Positions 1 through 9,594 are shown, counted from the first letter of the stretch. The stretch is 64,000 nucleotides of DNA from Pseudomonas tolaasii NCPPB 2192 (GCF_002813445.1 NZ_PHHD01000001.1:6572001-6636000), one strand, 5' to 3'. Made by a program: numbers and translations. Notes: generated by a model from the sequence alone, not told the origin.

Positions 1-850
1 GAATCAGCACCCCGGCAATTACGTGCCGGATCATGCCAATCCCGCCACTGAGCGACACCCCGCCCAGCACGCAGGCCGAAATCACCGTCAGCTCGAACCC
101 CTGGCCAATCATCGGCTGGCCCGAGGTCATGCGTGACGCGAGGATCACCCCGGCCAGCGCACCGATCAGCCCGTGCACGGCGAAGATAATGATTTTGGTG
201 CGATCAACGTTCACACCCGCCAGCAGCGCCGCTTCCTGGTTGCCGCCGATGGCCATGGTGTTGCGCCCGTAGGTGGTGTAGTTGAGCAGCCAGCCGAAGA
301 ACACAAAGCACAGCACGGTGATGATGATCGGCACCGGCACGCCCATCAGTTGGCCATTGCCGAACACAAAGAAACCCTCGTCCATCACGCCGACGGCCTT
401 GCCGTTGGAAAAAATGTAGGCCAGCCCGCGCACGATCTGCATGGTCGCCAGCGTGGCGATCAACGCATTGATGCGCAGCTTGGCGATGACGATGCCGTTG
501 ATCAGCCCCACCACCAGGCCCATGGCCAGCGCCGCCGACACGCCGAGCACCACGCTGTCGGTGTCGCGAATCACAATCCCCGACACCACCCCGGCGCAGG
601 CGATCACCGAGCCCACCGACAGGTCGAAATGCCCCGACGCCAGGCAGAACAACATGGTGCACGCGGCAATGCCCACCGTGGAAATTGCCAGGCCCAGGCC
701 ACGCATGTTCAGCGGCGAGAGGAAGTTGTCGATGAACAGCGCGCTGAGTACAAAAATGCTCAACGCGGCGAGCAGCATCACCCAGTCATCGAGGAATTTG
801 CGCTGGTTGAAACCGGGCCAGAAGCCCTTTGCCGTTTTTACCTGTGACAT
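1..850 (-). CDS. araH: L-arabinose ABC transporter permease AraH (partial)
   Basis: This is the inner-membrane permease of a sugar ABC importer. The reading frame starts at ATG 850 and runs off the left edge of the window, so the C-terminus is missing. About 283 codons are visible, with repeated hydrophobic segments and the glycine-rich pattern of the AraH/RbsC/XylH family (for example FDLSVGS and, near the cut end, LGGVSLSGGIG). It lies 20 bp downstream of the ATPase gene on the same strand, so it is the last visible gene of the SDR-araF-araG-araH operon. The assignment to arabinose rests mainly on the binding protein, which is very close to E. coli AraF. Ribose or galactose permeases of the same family look similar, so the substrate is inferred from the neighbours. 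Confidence 0.85.
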   Translation of the reverse strand, partial: MSQVKTAKGFWPGFNQRKFLDDWVMLLAALSIFVLSALFIDNFLSPLNMRGLGLAISTVGIAACTMLFCLASGHFDLSVGSVIACAGVVSGIVIRDTDSVVLGVSAALAMGLVVGLINGIVIAKLRINALIATLATMQIVRGLAYIFSNGKAVGVMDEGFFVFGNGQLMGVPVPIIITVLCFVFFGWLLNYTTYGRNTMAIGGNQEAALLAGVNVDRTKIIIFAVHGLIGALAGVILASRMTSGQPMIGQGFELTVISACVLGGVSLSGGIGMIRHVIAGVLI

Positions 851-869
851 ACCCATACCCTCGAATTCT

Positions 870-2369
870 TCAAGCCCGCGAACGCGGGAGTGCCAGTTGC
901 AACAGCCGTGCTTCATCCGCCTGGTCGCGGTTCAATTCGCCGGTCAGGGCGCCTTCGCTCATCACCAGAATGCGGTCGGAAATGCCCATCACTTCCATCA
1001 GGTCGCTGGACACCACGATCACCGCAATGCCGCTGGCCGCCAGGTTATGGATGATCTGGTAGATCTCCGACTTGGCGCCGATGTCGATGCCGCGTGTGGG
1101 CTCGTCGAGCAACAGCACCTTCATCGGCATCGACAGCCAGCGCCCCAGAATCGCCTTCTGCTGGTTGCCGCCGGACAGGTACATGATTTTCTGTTCGGCG
1201 TTCGGCGTTTTGACTTTCATCGCCTTGATCTGCCGCTCGGCGTTGCCTTTTTCCCACCCCTCACGCACCAGCCAGCCAAACGTGGCATGGGCGCCACGCG
1301 CACTGATGTTGATGTTCTCGGCAACGCTGGACAGCGGGATGATGCCTTCCTTCTTGCGGTCTTCGGGGCACAGCAACACGCCGGCGGCGATGGCATCACG
1401 GGGCGAGCGCAGCGCCAGGTGTTCGCCACCGAGTTGCAGGTGCCCGGCGGTGGCACGCGTCAGCCCGCTGAGCAGCCGGAACAACTCCGTGCGCCCGGCC
1501 CCCACCAGCCCGAACAGGCCGAGAATCTCGCCTTTGTGCACCTCAAGGCTGACCGCTTCACGCAGGCCCGGCCCGAGTAGCCCTTCGACTTTCAGCGCCA
1601 CCTCGCCACGCTCGCGCGGGCGGTAATCATAGATGTCCTGAATGTCGCGGCCGACCATGCACGTCACCAACTGGTCATGGGTCAGCGCGGCCATGTCATC
1701 AAACGTGCGCACGTAACGCCCGTCCTTGAACACCGTGACCGCATTGCAGATGCGGAACACTTCTTCCATGCGGTGGGACACGTACAGCACCACTTTGCCC
1801 TCGTCCCGCAGGCGCGTGATGATCGCCATCAGCCGGTCGATCTCCCGCGCCGACAGGCTGCTGGTGGGCTCATCGAATGCGATCACATGAGCACCACGGG
1901 ACAGCGCCTTGGCGATTTCCACCAGTTGGCGCTGGCCAAGCGAGAGGCGCCCAAGCTTTTCCCCCGGGTCGATTTCATCCGCCAGCCCTTTGAGGCACGC
2001 CAGCGCCTGGCGCCGCAATTGGCTGCGGTTGACCACACCAAACCGCGTCGGCAAGTGCCCGAGAAACAGGTTCTCGGCCACCGTCATTTCCGGCACCAGG
2101 TGCAGCTCCTGATGGATCACCGCCACGCCGCTGGCAATGCTGTCGGCCGCGTTTTTGAAGGCCATGGTCTGCTCGCCGATCTGCACCGTGCCGCTGCTCG
2201 GCTGATAGGCGCCGCCGAGGATTTTCAACAGCGTGGACTTGCCCGCGCCGTTCTCGCCCATCAGCGCGTGAACCTGATGCGGCCGCGCTTCAAAGCTGAT
2301 CTGCGCCAGGGCCTTGACCCCGGGGAACTCCTTGCCGATGCCGTTGAAACGCAGGGCCGCGCCGGTCAT
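870..2369 (-). CDS. araG: L-arabinose ABC transporter ATP-binding protein AraG
   Basis: This is the cytoplasmic ATPase that powers the importer, a fused double ABC protein of 499 aa. The N-terminal half has Walker A GENGAGKST, signature LSLGQRQ and Walker B VIAFDEPTSS. The C-terminal half has a degenerate Walker A (GLVGAGRTE), signature LSGGNQQ and Walker B VLLLDEPTRG. This asymmetry is normal for the AraG/RbsA/MglA family, and so is the length. An upstream frame extends to 2477, but the ATG at 2369 is the better start: it overlaps the araF stop in an ATGA arrangement, implying translational coupling, and the protein then begins with a normal domain boundary. Confidence 0.92.
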   Translation of the reverse strand: MTGAALRFNGIGKEFPGVKALAQISFEARPHQVHALMGENGAGKSTLLKILGGAYQPSSGTVQIGEQTMAFKNAADSIASGVAVIHQELHLVPEMTVAENLFLGHLPTRFGVVNRSQLRRQALACLKGLADEIDPGEKLGRLSLGQRQLVEIAKALSRGAHVIAFDEPTSSLSAREIDRLMAIITRLRDEGKVVLYVSHRMEEVFRICNAVTVFKDGRYVRTFDDMAALTHDQLVTCMVGRDIQDIYDYRPRERGEVALKVEGLLGPGLREAVSLEVHKGEILGLFGLVGAGRTELFRLLSGLTRATAGHLQLGGEHLALRSPRDAIAAGVLLCPEDRKKEGIIPLSSVAENINISARGAHATFGWLVREGWEKGNAERQIKAMKVKTPNAEQKIMYLSGGNQQKAILGRWLSMPMKVLLLDEPTRGIDIGAKSEIYQIIHNLAASGIAVIVVSSDLMEVMGISDRILVMSEGALTGELNRDQADEARLLQLALPRSRA

Positions 2370-3346
2370 TTCCACAGACCGATTTTGCTCAACTCTTCCT
2401 TGAAGTTGGCGCGCGTGATCAGGGTCACGTTGTCGAGGGCGGTGAACTTGGCGGGCTCGGTGCCCTTGGTCACCCATTCGAACATCGCGCTGGCGGTTTT
2501 ATAGCCCGAAGCGTCCGGGCTGAGCAGCATCGAGCCGTAGAAACCGGTGTCGGATTTTTTCAGCTCTTCAATCGCATCAGTGCCGTTGATGCCGACGCCA
2601 ATCACATTTGCAGCCTTGAACCCGGCGCTTTCGGTGGCGCGTACGCCACCCAGCACGGTGCTGTCGTTCATGCCGCCGATGATCAGGTTTTTCGCGGTGC
2701 CGGGCAGTTTCACCAGCGCCGAGTTGGTCGAATCCATGCTGCCCGGCACGTCGAGGGTTTTCTGCGCGCTGAACAGGATGTGGTCAGCCGGCAGGCCGGC
2801 CGCCTTGAGGCCTTCTACCGAACCGTCGGTGCGTTTCTTGCCGGTTTCCAGCTCGTCGAAGGTGTTGATGACGGCGTAGGTATCCTTCCAGTCCCAGTTG
2901 CGGTGCCTGGCTTCGGCCGCCATGGCTTCGCCTTGCTTCTGGCCGATCTTGTAGGCGTCCAGGCCGACGTAAGGCACGTCTTCCATGGGCTTGCCTTTGG
3001 CGTCGACGAAACGGTCGTCCACCGCCAGCACTTTCAAGCCATTGAGCTTGGCCTTGGCCATGATGGCCGGGCCCAAGGACACGTCCGGCGGGCAGATCAC
3101 AAAACCCTTGGCACCGTTGGCGGCCAGGGTATCGATGGCCGAAAGGGTTTTCTCGCCGTCAGGCACAGCGATTTTGATCACGGTGAAGCCCTGGTCCTTG
3201 CCGGCTTTTTCGGCGAAGGCCCATTCCGTCTGGAACCAGGGCTCTTCGGCCTGCTTGACCAGGAAACCGATCTTCACTTCTTCGGCAGATGCAAAGCCGC
3301 TGAAGGCAACAGCCAGCGCCACGGCGCCTAAAGTCTTCTTAAACAT
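2366..3346 (-). CDS. araF: L-arabinose-binding periplasmic protein AraF
   Basis: This is the periplasmic solute-binding protein that delivers arabinose to AraGH, 326 aa as usual for the family. Residues 1-21 form a Sec signal peptide ending in FASA. The mature protein shares long stretches with E. coli AraF, for example KIGFLVKQAEEPWFQTEW, IKIAVPDGEKTL and GGMNDSTVLGGVRATE, so the substrate call is stronger than usual. The start has a clear ribosome site (AAGAGAGGTGG, 4 bases before ATG). It is transcribed after the SDR gene and before araG. No regulator is visible in the window. Confidence 0.93.
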   Translation of the reverse strand: MFKKTLGAVALAVAFSGFASAEEVKIGFLVKQAEEPWFQTEWAFAEKAGKDQGFTVIKIAVPDGEKTLSAIDTLAANGAKGFVICPPDVSLGPAIMAKAKLNGLKVLAVDDRFVDAKGKPMEDVPYVGLDAYKIGQKQGEAMAAEARHRNWDWKDTYAVINTFDELETGKKRTDGSVEGLKAAGLPADHILFSAQKTLDVPGSMDSTNSALVKLPGTAKNLIIGGMNDSTVLGGVRATESAGFKAANVIGVGINGTDAIEELKKSDTGFYGSMLLSPDASGYKTASAMFEWVTKGTEPAKFTALDNVTLITRANFKEELSKIGLWK

Positions 3347-3366
3347 GAACCACCTCTCTTATTGGA

Positions 3367-4188
3367 TTAGTCGTGGTACATCACAGAACGCCCGCCATCG
3401 ATCATCAGGCAGGTTGCATTGATAAAGGGGGCTTCGTCGGTGGCGAGGAACAACGCTGTCATCGCCACTTCGATGGGCTGGCCGATGCGCTTGGGCGGGT
3501 GCAGGTCGAAGGCGCGCTGACGCTCGGCGTGGGGGTCGGGGAAACCGTTCCAGTAATCGACGTTCAATTGGGTTTCGATATAGCCCGGCGCGATGGCATT
3601 CACGCGAATGCCTTTGGGCGCGTATTCGATACCCAGCGCGCGGGTCAGCCCGAGCAAGCCGTGCTTGGCGACAGGGTAAGGAAAGCAGCCGGGGATGATG
3701 TGGCTGGAATGGGTAGAAGCAATGTTGATGATGTTGCCGATGCCCTGCTCGATCATGTGCGGCAACACCGCACGGCAACCGAACCAGGCGCCGTCGAGGT
3801 CGATGGCGAAGCAGCGGCGCCAGTCTTCATCGGTCATTTCCAGCGGGTCGCGGAACACATTGACCCCGGCGCAGTTGACCAGCACGTCGACGCGGCCGAA
3901 GCGTTCGATGGCCACATTGACCAGCGTCTGCCATTGCTCTTTGGAAGTGATATCGACGGGTTGCGCGATGATGTCGGCGCCGCGTTCGCGCCAGTGGGCG
4001 GCGACTTTTTCAACTTTCTCGCCCTGGATATCGGCGATGACCAGGCGCGCCTGCTGGGCCTGGAAGCACGCGACGATCGCCTCGCCAATGCCTTGGGCGG
4101 CGCCGGTGATGATGACCACTTTGTTTTTCAGCCGCTCGCCGTAAATCGGCTCGGGCACGGCGGGTAATGACAACGGTTGGGCCTGCAT
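3367..4188 (-). CDS. SDR-family dehydrogenase, first gene of the arabinose operon
   Basis: This is a short-chain dehydrogenase/reductase of 273 aa, an NAD(P)-dependent cytoplasmic enzyme. The visible motifs are the cofactor site TGAAQGIG (residues 28-35), NCAG (105-108), the catalytic serine at about 158, and catalytic Tyr171/Lys175 in YPVAK. It lies 20 bp upstream of araF and has the upstream promoter region to itself, so it is probably the first gene of the transporter operon. A sugar 1-dehydrogenase role, for example oxidising L-arabinose or D-galactose in the non-phosphorylative route, is inferred only from this linkage; the SDR fold itself does not fix the substrate. The N-terminal 20 residues before the Rossmann fold are a short extension. 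Confidence 0.8.
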   Translation of the reverse strand: MQAQPLSLPAVPEPIYGERLKNKVVIITGAAQGIGEAIVACFQAQQARLVIADIQGEKVEKVAAHWRERGADIIAQPVDITSKEQWQTLVNVAIERFGRVDVLVNCAGVNVFRDPLEMTDEDWRRCFAIDLDGAWFGCRAVLPHMIEQGIGNIINIASTHSSHIIPGCFPYPVAKHGLLGLTRALGIEYAPKGIRVNAIAPGYIETQLNVDYWNGFPDPHAERQRAFDLHPPKRIGQPIEVAMTALFLATDEAPFINATCLMIDGGRSVMYHD

Positions 4189-4323
4189 CGCTTCACCTGT
4201 TTTATTTTTGGTAGTGAGTGCTGATGCAGGCGACTATAAACCCATCATTTGAAATATCTCAATATATAAATTTGCATCCCACATATTGAGCAATTCACAA
4301 AAAAAAAATGTGAGAGCCGATCC

Positions 4324-4412
4324 GTGTGGGAGCTGGCTTGCCTGCGATAGCCTCCCCTCGGTTCAACTGAAAGACCGAGGTGTTTCTATCGCAGGCAAGC
4401 CAGCTCCCACAC
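4324..4412. repeat. REP pair (REPIN) between araF-operon promoter and GNAT gene
   Basis: Two inverted copies of a short palindromic unit (GTGGGAGCTGGCTTGCCTGCGA and its complement) face each other about 45 bp apart. This is the Pseudomonas REPIN form, which is mobilised in trans by RAYT transposases. A third half-unit, CTGCTCCCACA, follows directly. The copy sits in the intergenic space. Confidence 0.85.
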
Positions 4413-4444
4413 AAGCCTGCTCCCACAGTGGGTACCCGGTGATT

Positions 4445-4924
4445 TCAGCCCTCGGCAAATTCCCGCAGGGCATTGCCTTCCATGCGATAGCGCACCCACT
4501 CTTCCTGCGGCTGGGCGCCGATGGACTTGTAGAAGGCAATCGCCGGCTCGTTCCAGTCCAGCACGCTCCACTCGAAACGCCCGCAGCCGTTGTCGCAGGC
4601 GATTTTGGCCAGGTGGCGCAACAACTTCTTGCCCGCCCCGCCGCCGCGTTGCTCGGGGTTGATGTAGAGGTCTTCGAGGTACAGGCAGTTGCTGCCCAGC
4701 CAGGTGGAATAGCTGAAAAAGAACACCGCGAAACCGATCGGCAAACCGTCCCGAGAGCAGATCAGGCCATGGGCGGTGGCACCCTCGCTGAACAGGCTGC
4801 GCTCGATGTCCACCACGCTGGCGATCACTTCGTGCCGGGCCTTTTCGTACTCGGCAAGCTCGGTGATGAAGGTCAGGATCTGCGCAGCATCACTGGGCAC
4901 GGCGGGGCGAATCTCGATGGTCAT
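4445..4924 (-). CDS. GNAT-family N-acetyltransferase
   Basis: This is a 159 aa acetyl-CoA dependent transferase. It begins MTIEIRPAVPSDAAQI, a typical GNAT first strand. It carries the CoA-binding motif A region LYLEDLYINPEQRGGGAGKKLL and the usual C-terminal NEPAIAFYKSIGA. Its overall pattern is close to the spermidine/spermine-type or diamine GNATs annotated in Pseudomonas, but the substrate cannot be read from sequence. A GTG start 30 bp upstream is in frame; ATG 4924 is preferred because an AAGG sits 7 bases before it. It is on the same strand as the phosphopantetheinyl transferase gene, 66 bp downstream of it. Confidence 0.82.
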   Translation of the reverse strand: MTIEIRPAVPSDAAQILTFITELAEYEKARHEVIASVVDIERSLFSEGATAHGLICSRDGLPIGFAVFFFSYSTWLGSNCLYLEDLYINPEQRGGGAGKKLLRHLAKIACDNGCGRFEWSVLDWNEPAIAFYKSIGAQPQEEWVRYRMEGNALREFAEG

Positions 4925-4990
4925 GGGCAAGCCTTGGGCAATGTCAAAGCCCACATACTAAGGCGCTTTGATGACCGATTGCAGCGCAAT

Positions 4991-5551
4991 TTACGCGCGC
5001 AGCGCCAGGGCGCCGACCCGCCCCGCCGGCAACCCCACTTCAACGGTGCGACAGCCCCACGCCACACGCGGCGACCACTCGCCCAGCGCTTGCCCCACGC
5101 ATTTGAGCCGCGCCTCGCGCTCGCACCATGCACGGGTAAACAGCCGCGCACGCTGCGCCTGGGTCGCGGCGCACAAGCGCGCCAGCACGCGCGGGCCCAG
5201 GTAATCATTGGCCACGCCGCGCCAGTCAGGCGTGTCCTGCACGGCCATCACGTCAATGCCGACCGGGCCATGCAAATGCACCGCGGCCACCGAAAAATCG
5301 CCGTCGTGGCTAATGGAAAGCCCGGCATCCTCATGCCCCGGCACACGAATCTGCGGGGCATGACCGGGCACGGAGTGAATGCCGATGCGCGCCGGCGGCA
5401 CATCCAGCATCTGCTGCAAGGCCTGGCTCAGCGCCTGCCGCACGCGCGCGCGGGCCATGTCGCGGGTGCTGCCCGGCGCGTGCTGGACGCCGATCAGCAA
5501 TACCCCGTCCTGCAGGCGCGGGCGCGTCTGGGGCCACATCAATACCTGCAT
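4991..5551 (-). CDS. 4'-phosphopantetheinyl transferase (Sfp type)
   Basis: This enzyme moves the phosphopantetheine arm of CoA onto the serine of a carrier domain. It is 186 aa from the ATG at 5551; a longer in-frame start at 5614 would lie inside the upstream gene. The Mg-binding and catalytic signature is visible as GIDVM (about residues 112-116) and WCEREARLKCVG, matching the GxD...WxxKEAxxK pattern with the first K replaced by R. The start lies 5 bp after the stop of the Pls-like synthetase, so the two are co-transcribed. Its most likely target is the DLGGHS carrier site of that synthetase. Confidence 0.85.
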   Translation of the reverse strand: MQVLMWPQTRPRLQDGVLLIGVQHAPGSTRDMARARVRQALSQALQQMLDVPPARIGIHSVPGHAPQIRVPGHEDAGLSISHDGDFSVAAVHLHGPVGIDVMAVQDTPDWRGVANDYLGPRVLARLCAATQAQRARLFTRAWCEREARLKCVGQALGEWSPRVAWGCRTVEVGLPAGRVGALALRA

Positions 5552-5556
5552 GCTGC

Positions 5557-8500
5557 TCAGCCTCGCGCCGGTGCCGCCGGGCAGCCGACCCAACTGCTCG
5601 ACGCCGGAATGCACTCGCCCTTCATCACCAGCGTCAGCGGCCCGAGCCGAGCACCAGCGCCTACCTCGGCGCTGTACAACACCGAACTGCGCGGGCCCAT
5701 GTAGACGCGTTCGCCAATCAGCACCTGGTCGATTTTCATCACGCGTTCCTCAAACAGGTGCGTCTGCGGGCAGGCACCGGCGTTCAACTCGCTGTGATCG
5801 CCGATGGTCACACAGTCGAATTCGGTGATGTCGGTGGTGTCCATGTACACCCCGCGCCCGATCTTGCAGCCCAGGCCACGGAAGGCCAACGGCAGCCACG
5901 GCGTGCCGCGCAAATAGCTCATGAAGTTGGGCGCGGCCATGCCTTCGTAGAGGCTGGTGATGCCTTCGGACAGCCACACGAATGGTGTCCACATGGCCGC
6001 CGAACGCTTGCGGTAACGCCCCATCGCCAGCCACTTCAACGCCGCCACCAACAGGTAGTTGCCCAGGCTGTAGGCCAGGCCGATGAGTGCCAGATAACCC
6101 AACACGGCGCCCCAGCGCTCGTCCTCGGCCACTGGCATCAAATCCATCATCACGGTGTAGCCCACCGCAATCACGGTGCCGTGGGGCAACACGATGCGCA
6201 GGCCTTCGATGGCGCCACGGGCTACGCGGCGCCACGGCGACGGCCGGAACGTCAGGTGGTCGGGATAGGCGCTGGCTTGTTCGCGTGCCGGCAGGTTGAT
6301 CGGCGGCGAGCCCAGCCAGGTATCGCCGCTGGCGATTTCAGCATTGGCCGGCGCATGGGAATGCACGCCGATCAACACGTTTTCGGGCAAGGTGGTGCCG
6401 TCGGGAATATAGCTGCCGTTGCCGACAAAACTGCGGTGCGACACCACGGTCGGCTGAATACGCATCCAGCCGCCATCCACCTGTTCATCGCCCAGCATCA
6501 CGGCGTCGGCGATAAAGGTTTCATCGCCCAGGGTGAGCATGTCGGGAATCACGCCCTGGGCCGTGGAGATTTCCGCATCGCGGCCCACGCGTGCGCCCAG
6601 CAGGCGATACCAGAGCGGCGCGTAGACCGTGGCGTAGAGGCCGGACAGCACATTGAGGCTGGCCTCCTGAATATGGCTCACCAGCCACTTGCTGCAATAC
6701 ACGCGGCTGTGCACCGGGTAGTTGCCGGGTTTCAGGCGCGGCAGCACGGCCCAGCGCAGGCCGGCGGAAACCAGCATCATCATCACGATCAGCACCGCCG
6801 CCGCCGGCAACGCCAGGGCGAAGTAACGCAGCAGTTGCAGGCTCACAGATTGTTCCTGCAGCCACGGCAGAATGTGTTGTTCGTCAAACCAGTCGATGAG
6901 GAAAAACGTCGGGAACACCGGCATGAAAAACAGCGTGGCGATCAGCAGAATGCCGACCACATAAAACGCATTTTCCAGCGCCAATTGCCCACGCCCGACC
7001 ATCGGGCGAGGCGGTAGGCTGGCGGGGTCAAACGCGCCGATATCCACCGCCGGCGAGCCGCTCCAGATTCGCGCGGCCGGCACGCAGCGCCCATCGGCCA
7101 GCGCCGATTGACCTTGCAGATGGCCGCTGCGGCCGACGGCGGTGTTGCCCTCAAGAATGGTGTAGGAACCCAGGCAGGCGTTGTCATCGATCATGACCCG
7201 GCCCAGGTGCAATTGGCCGCGCTCGACCCGGGCGTTCTCCAGGCTCACGCCGTTGCCGATGCTGACCTCGTTGCCGATGTGCAGCAGGTCTGGCGCGCGC
7301 ACGCCCAGCGAGCCGATATTGACCTCGCGGCCGACCCTGGCGCCGAGTGCACGCAGCCACCAGCTGTACAGCGAAGAACCGCTCAACAGATAGACCGGCG
7401 CCGACTCGACCATGCGCGACGACGCCCACCAACGAAAATAGGTGAGGCCCCACAGTGGATAGACGCCCGGCTGCAAGCGCCCGGCGATCAGCCACTTGCC
7501 GGCGATGGCTACGACGAACTGCAACAGGGTCGCCAGCAGGAACACGCCGATCGACGCTGCAGTTGCCGTCGCCACTGAATCACCGGGGCTGCCGGTGAGG
7601 TAGTGATAGGTAAAAAACGGCGCCAGCCACTGGCTCATGCGCAAGCACACCATGGCGGGCATCACGGCTGCCTGGGCCAACCCGCAGCGCCAGCGTGCGA
7701 AGGCTGATGGCGGCGTCCACGCAGCTTCCTGCACTGCGGGCTGCGGCGCAGCGTGCAGCACGTCAGCGATGGCGCCGACACGACGCTGCTGGTAGATGTC
7801 ACGCACGGTGATGTGGGCGAAACGCTCGTCTGCACGCAACGCTGACGCCAGGCGCGCAGCGAAGAACGAATGGCCGCCGAGGTCGCAGAAGAAGTCTGCA
7901 TCACGGCGAATCGGCTGGCCGGGGAAGAGTGTTTCCAAGGCGCCGAACAGCACGGTTTCGGCGGGGCTTTGCGGCGTGTCCGATTCAAGGTCCGCGCCGC
8001 GGGTGTCCGCCCCCAATGGCCGCGCCTTGAGGGCCTTGCGGTCGATCTTGCCGGAGGTCAGGCGCGGCATGCCGTCGAGCAATTCAAAACGGCTGGGCAC
8101 CATGTAGGCCGGCAGACGCGCCTGCAAAGCCTTGCGCAATTGGGCGGGCAAACCGTCCAGTGGCAGACCGCCTTCCGGCACCAGATAAGCGATCAACTGG
8201 TCCATACCGCCGTCATTGCGCAGCAGCACCGCGACGGTGCCCACGCCGGGCTGCTGGGCGAGCAAGGCTTCGATTTCACCCAGCTCCACACGGAAACCAC
8301 GGATCTTGACCTGATCATCCGCACGCCCCAGGCACACCACCTGACCATCGGCATCAATGCGCGCCAGGTCGCCGGTGCGGTACAGACGCTCGTCGTAATA
8401 GCCGGTGGACCACGGGTTTTCGATGAACTTTTCGCGGGTCAGATCAGGCCGTCCCAGATAGCCCTCGGCAAGGCCCGGGCCAATGATGCACAGCTCACCG

Positions 8501-9594
8501 GTCTGCCCGCGCGCCAACAAGGTCGGCGTGGCGCCGGGGGCCAGGTCGGCGTCGATCACCAGCAACCCGTAATTGGGCAGCGGCGTGCCGATGGTCACCG
8601 GCGCACCCGGCGCGAGACGCGCAAGGCTGGCTGAAACCGTGGCTTCGGTGGGGCCATAGGTGTTGAACATCTGCCGACCGGGGCGGCTCCAGCGCTCGAC
8701 CAGAGACTCGGGGCACATCTCGCCGCCAAGGTTGATCAGGCGCAGGCTTGGCACGTCTTCGCTGAACAATGCCAGCAACGTCGGCACCGCGTGCAGCACG
8801 CTGATGCGTTGCTGATTGAGCATGCGCGGCAGGGCCTCGGGATCGCCGGTGATGTCTTTGGGGCCGATCCACAAGGTGGCACCGACCAGGTAGGCGATCC
8901 AGATTTCTTCGAACGACATGTCGAAGGCCACCGAGAAGCCCTGGTAAACCCGGTCGCTGGCCTGGATGCCGAGGACCGCGTTTTCACTGCGCAGGAAGTG
9001 ACAGATGCTGCCCTGGGAAATCAGGATGCCCTTGGGTTTGCCGGTGGAGCCTGAGGTGTAAATCACATACGCAGGATCGTCCGGTTTGGCATTCACACGG
9101 CGACGCACCGGGCCGTCGAGGGCGGCGAGCAACCGGCTTGCGCACCAGGCAGTCAGGCCCGCGTCACGCAGCGCTTGCGCGTTGTCATCGCCGCACACCA
9201 CGCCGACGGCCTGGGCGTCGTCCATGCAAATCTGCAGGCGCTCCAGCGGGGTGTCGTGGTCCAACGGCAACCAGGCGGCCCCCGTCTTGGCAATGCCCGC
9301 CTGGGCCACCAGCAACTCCAGGCCGCGCGGCATCCACAGGCCAACAATCTGCCCGGGGCGCACGCCCGCCTCGATCAGGCGCGAAGCCACACAGCCGGCT
9401 TGCCGGTCGAGCTCGCCGTAGGTCAACTGGCGTTCACCGTCGATCAACGCAACCTGCTGAGGCGCGCGTTGAACCGTGGCTTCCAGCAAGTCGGCCAGCA
9501 CTTCGTTACGCAACAATTCGGGCTGGAGGGGGCCGTACAACACCTCGTCAGGACGGGCGATTACGGGGGCTTTCAGCAAGGTCACAGTAGTCAT
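5557..9594 (-). CDS. Pls/PosA-family membrane-bound non-ribosomal peptide synthetase
   Basis: This is a 1345 aa single-module synthetase of the epsilon-poly-lysine synthetase type. An adenylation domain (about residues 30-525) shows YTSGSTGKPKG (179-189), NTYGPTEATV (311-320), YRTGDL (405-410) and SGKIDRK (514-520). A carrier domain follows with DLGGHS, serine 576 being the phosphopantetheine site. There is no classical condensation domain. Instead the C-terminal 700 residues hold several membrane helices in pairs separating three left-handed beta-helix-like (hexapeptide) blocks, the tandem C1-C3 domains that form isopeptide bonds in Pls. Length and order match Pls of Streptomyces (about 1319 aa). 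The product is probably a homopolymer or short peptide of a cationic amino acid, but the monomer is not readable by eye. The adjacent phosphopantetheinyl transferase supports the role. Confidence 0.88.
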   Translation of the reverse strand: MTTVTLLKAPVIARPDEVLYGPLQPELLRNEVLADLLEATVQRAPQQVALIDGERQLTYGELDRQAGCVASRLIEAGVRPGQIVGLWMPRGLELLVAQAGIAKTGAAWLPLDHDTPLERLQICMDDAQAVGVVCGDDNAQALRDAGLTAWCASRLLAALDGPVRRRVNAKPDDPAYVIYTSGSTGKPKGILISQGSICHFLRSENAVLGIQASDRVYQGFSVAFDMSFEEIWIAYLVGATLWIGPKDITGDPEALPRMLNQQRISVLHAVPTLLALFSEDVPSLRLINLGGEMCPESLVERWSRPGRQMFNTYGPTEATVSASLARLAPGAPVTIGTPLPNYGLLVIDADLAPGATPTLLARGQTGELCIIGPGLAEGYLGRPDLTREKFIENPWSTGYYDERLYRTGDLARIDADGQVVCLGRADDQVKIRGFRVELGEIEALLAQQPGVGTVAVLLRNDGGMDQLIAYLVPEGGLPLDGLPAQLRKALQARLPAYMVPSRFELLDGMPRLTSGKIDRKALKARPLGADTRGADLESDTPQSPAETVLFGALETLFPGQPIRRDADFFCDLGGHSFFAARLASALRADERFAHITVRDIYQQRRVGAIADVLHAAPQPAVQEAAWTPPSAFARWRCGLAQAAVMPAMVCLRMSQWLAPFFTYHYLTGSPGDSVATATAASIGVFLLATLLQFVVAIAGKWLIAGRLQPGVYPLWGLTYFRWWASSRMVESAPVYLLSGSSLYSWWLRALGARVGREVNIGSLGVRAPDLLHIGNEVSIGNGVSLENARVERGQLHLGRVMIDDNACLGSYTILEGNTAVGRSGHLQGQSALADGRCVPAARIWSGSPAVDIGAFDPASLPPRPMVGRGQLALENAFYVVGILLIATLFFMPVFPTFFLIDWFDEQHILPWLQEQSVSLQLLRYFALALPAAAVLIVMMMLVSAGLRWAVLPRLKPGNYPVHSRVYCSKWLVSHIQEASLNVLSGLYATVYAPLWYRLLGARVGRDAEISTAQGVIPDMLTLGDETFIADAVMLGDEQVDGGWMRIQPTVVSHRSFVGNGSYIPDGTTLPENVLIGVHSHAPANAEIASGDTWLGSPPINLPAREQASAYPDHLTFRPSPWRRVARGAIEGLRIVLPHGTVIAVGYTVMMDLMPVAEDERWGAVLGYLALIGLAYSLGNYLLVAALKWLAMGRYRKRSAAMWTPFVWLSEGITSLYEGMAAPNFMSYLRGTPWLPLAFRGLGCKIGRGVYMDTTDITEFDCVTIGDHSELNAGACPQTHLFEERVMKIDQVLIGERVYMGPRSSVLYSAEVGAGARLGPLTLVMKGECIPASSSWVGCPAAPARG

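Noticed and set aside
173..847. 224-codon plus-strand frame opposite araH
   Set aside because: The minus strand encodes a clear permease without interruption; the plus frame is His/Gln/Arg-rich with no ribosome site.
3373..4167. 264-codon plus-strand frame opposite the SDR gene
   Set aside because: It is the antisense of a protein with intact Rossmann and catalytic motifs.
4286..5704. 472-codon plus-strand frame opposite GNAT and phosphopantetheinyl transferase genes
   Set aside because: It begins in a REP pair and is antisense to two genes with catalytic motifs; its composition is typical of shadow frames.
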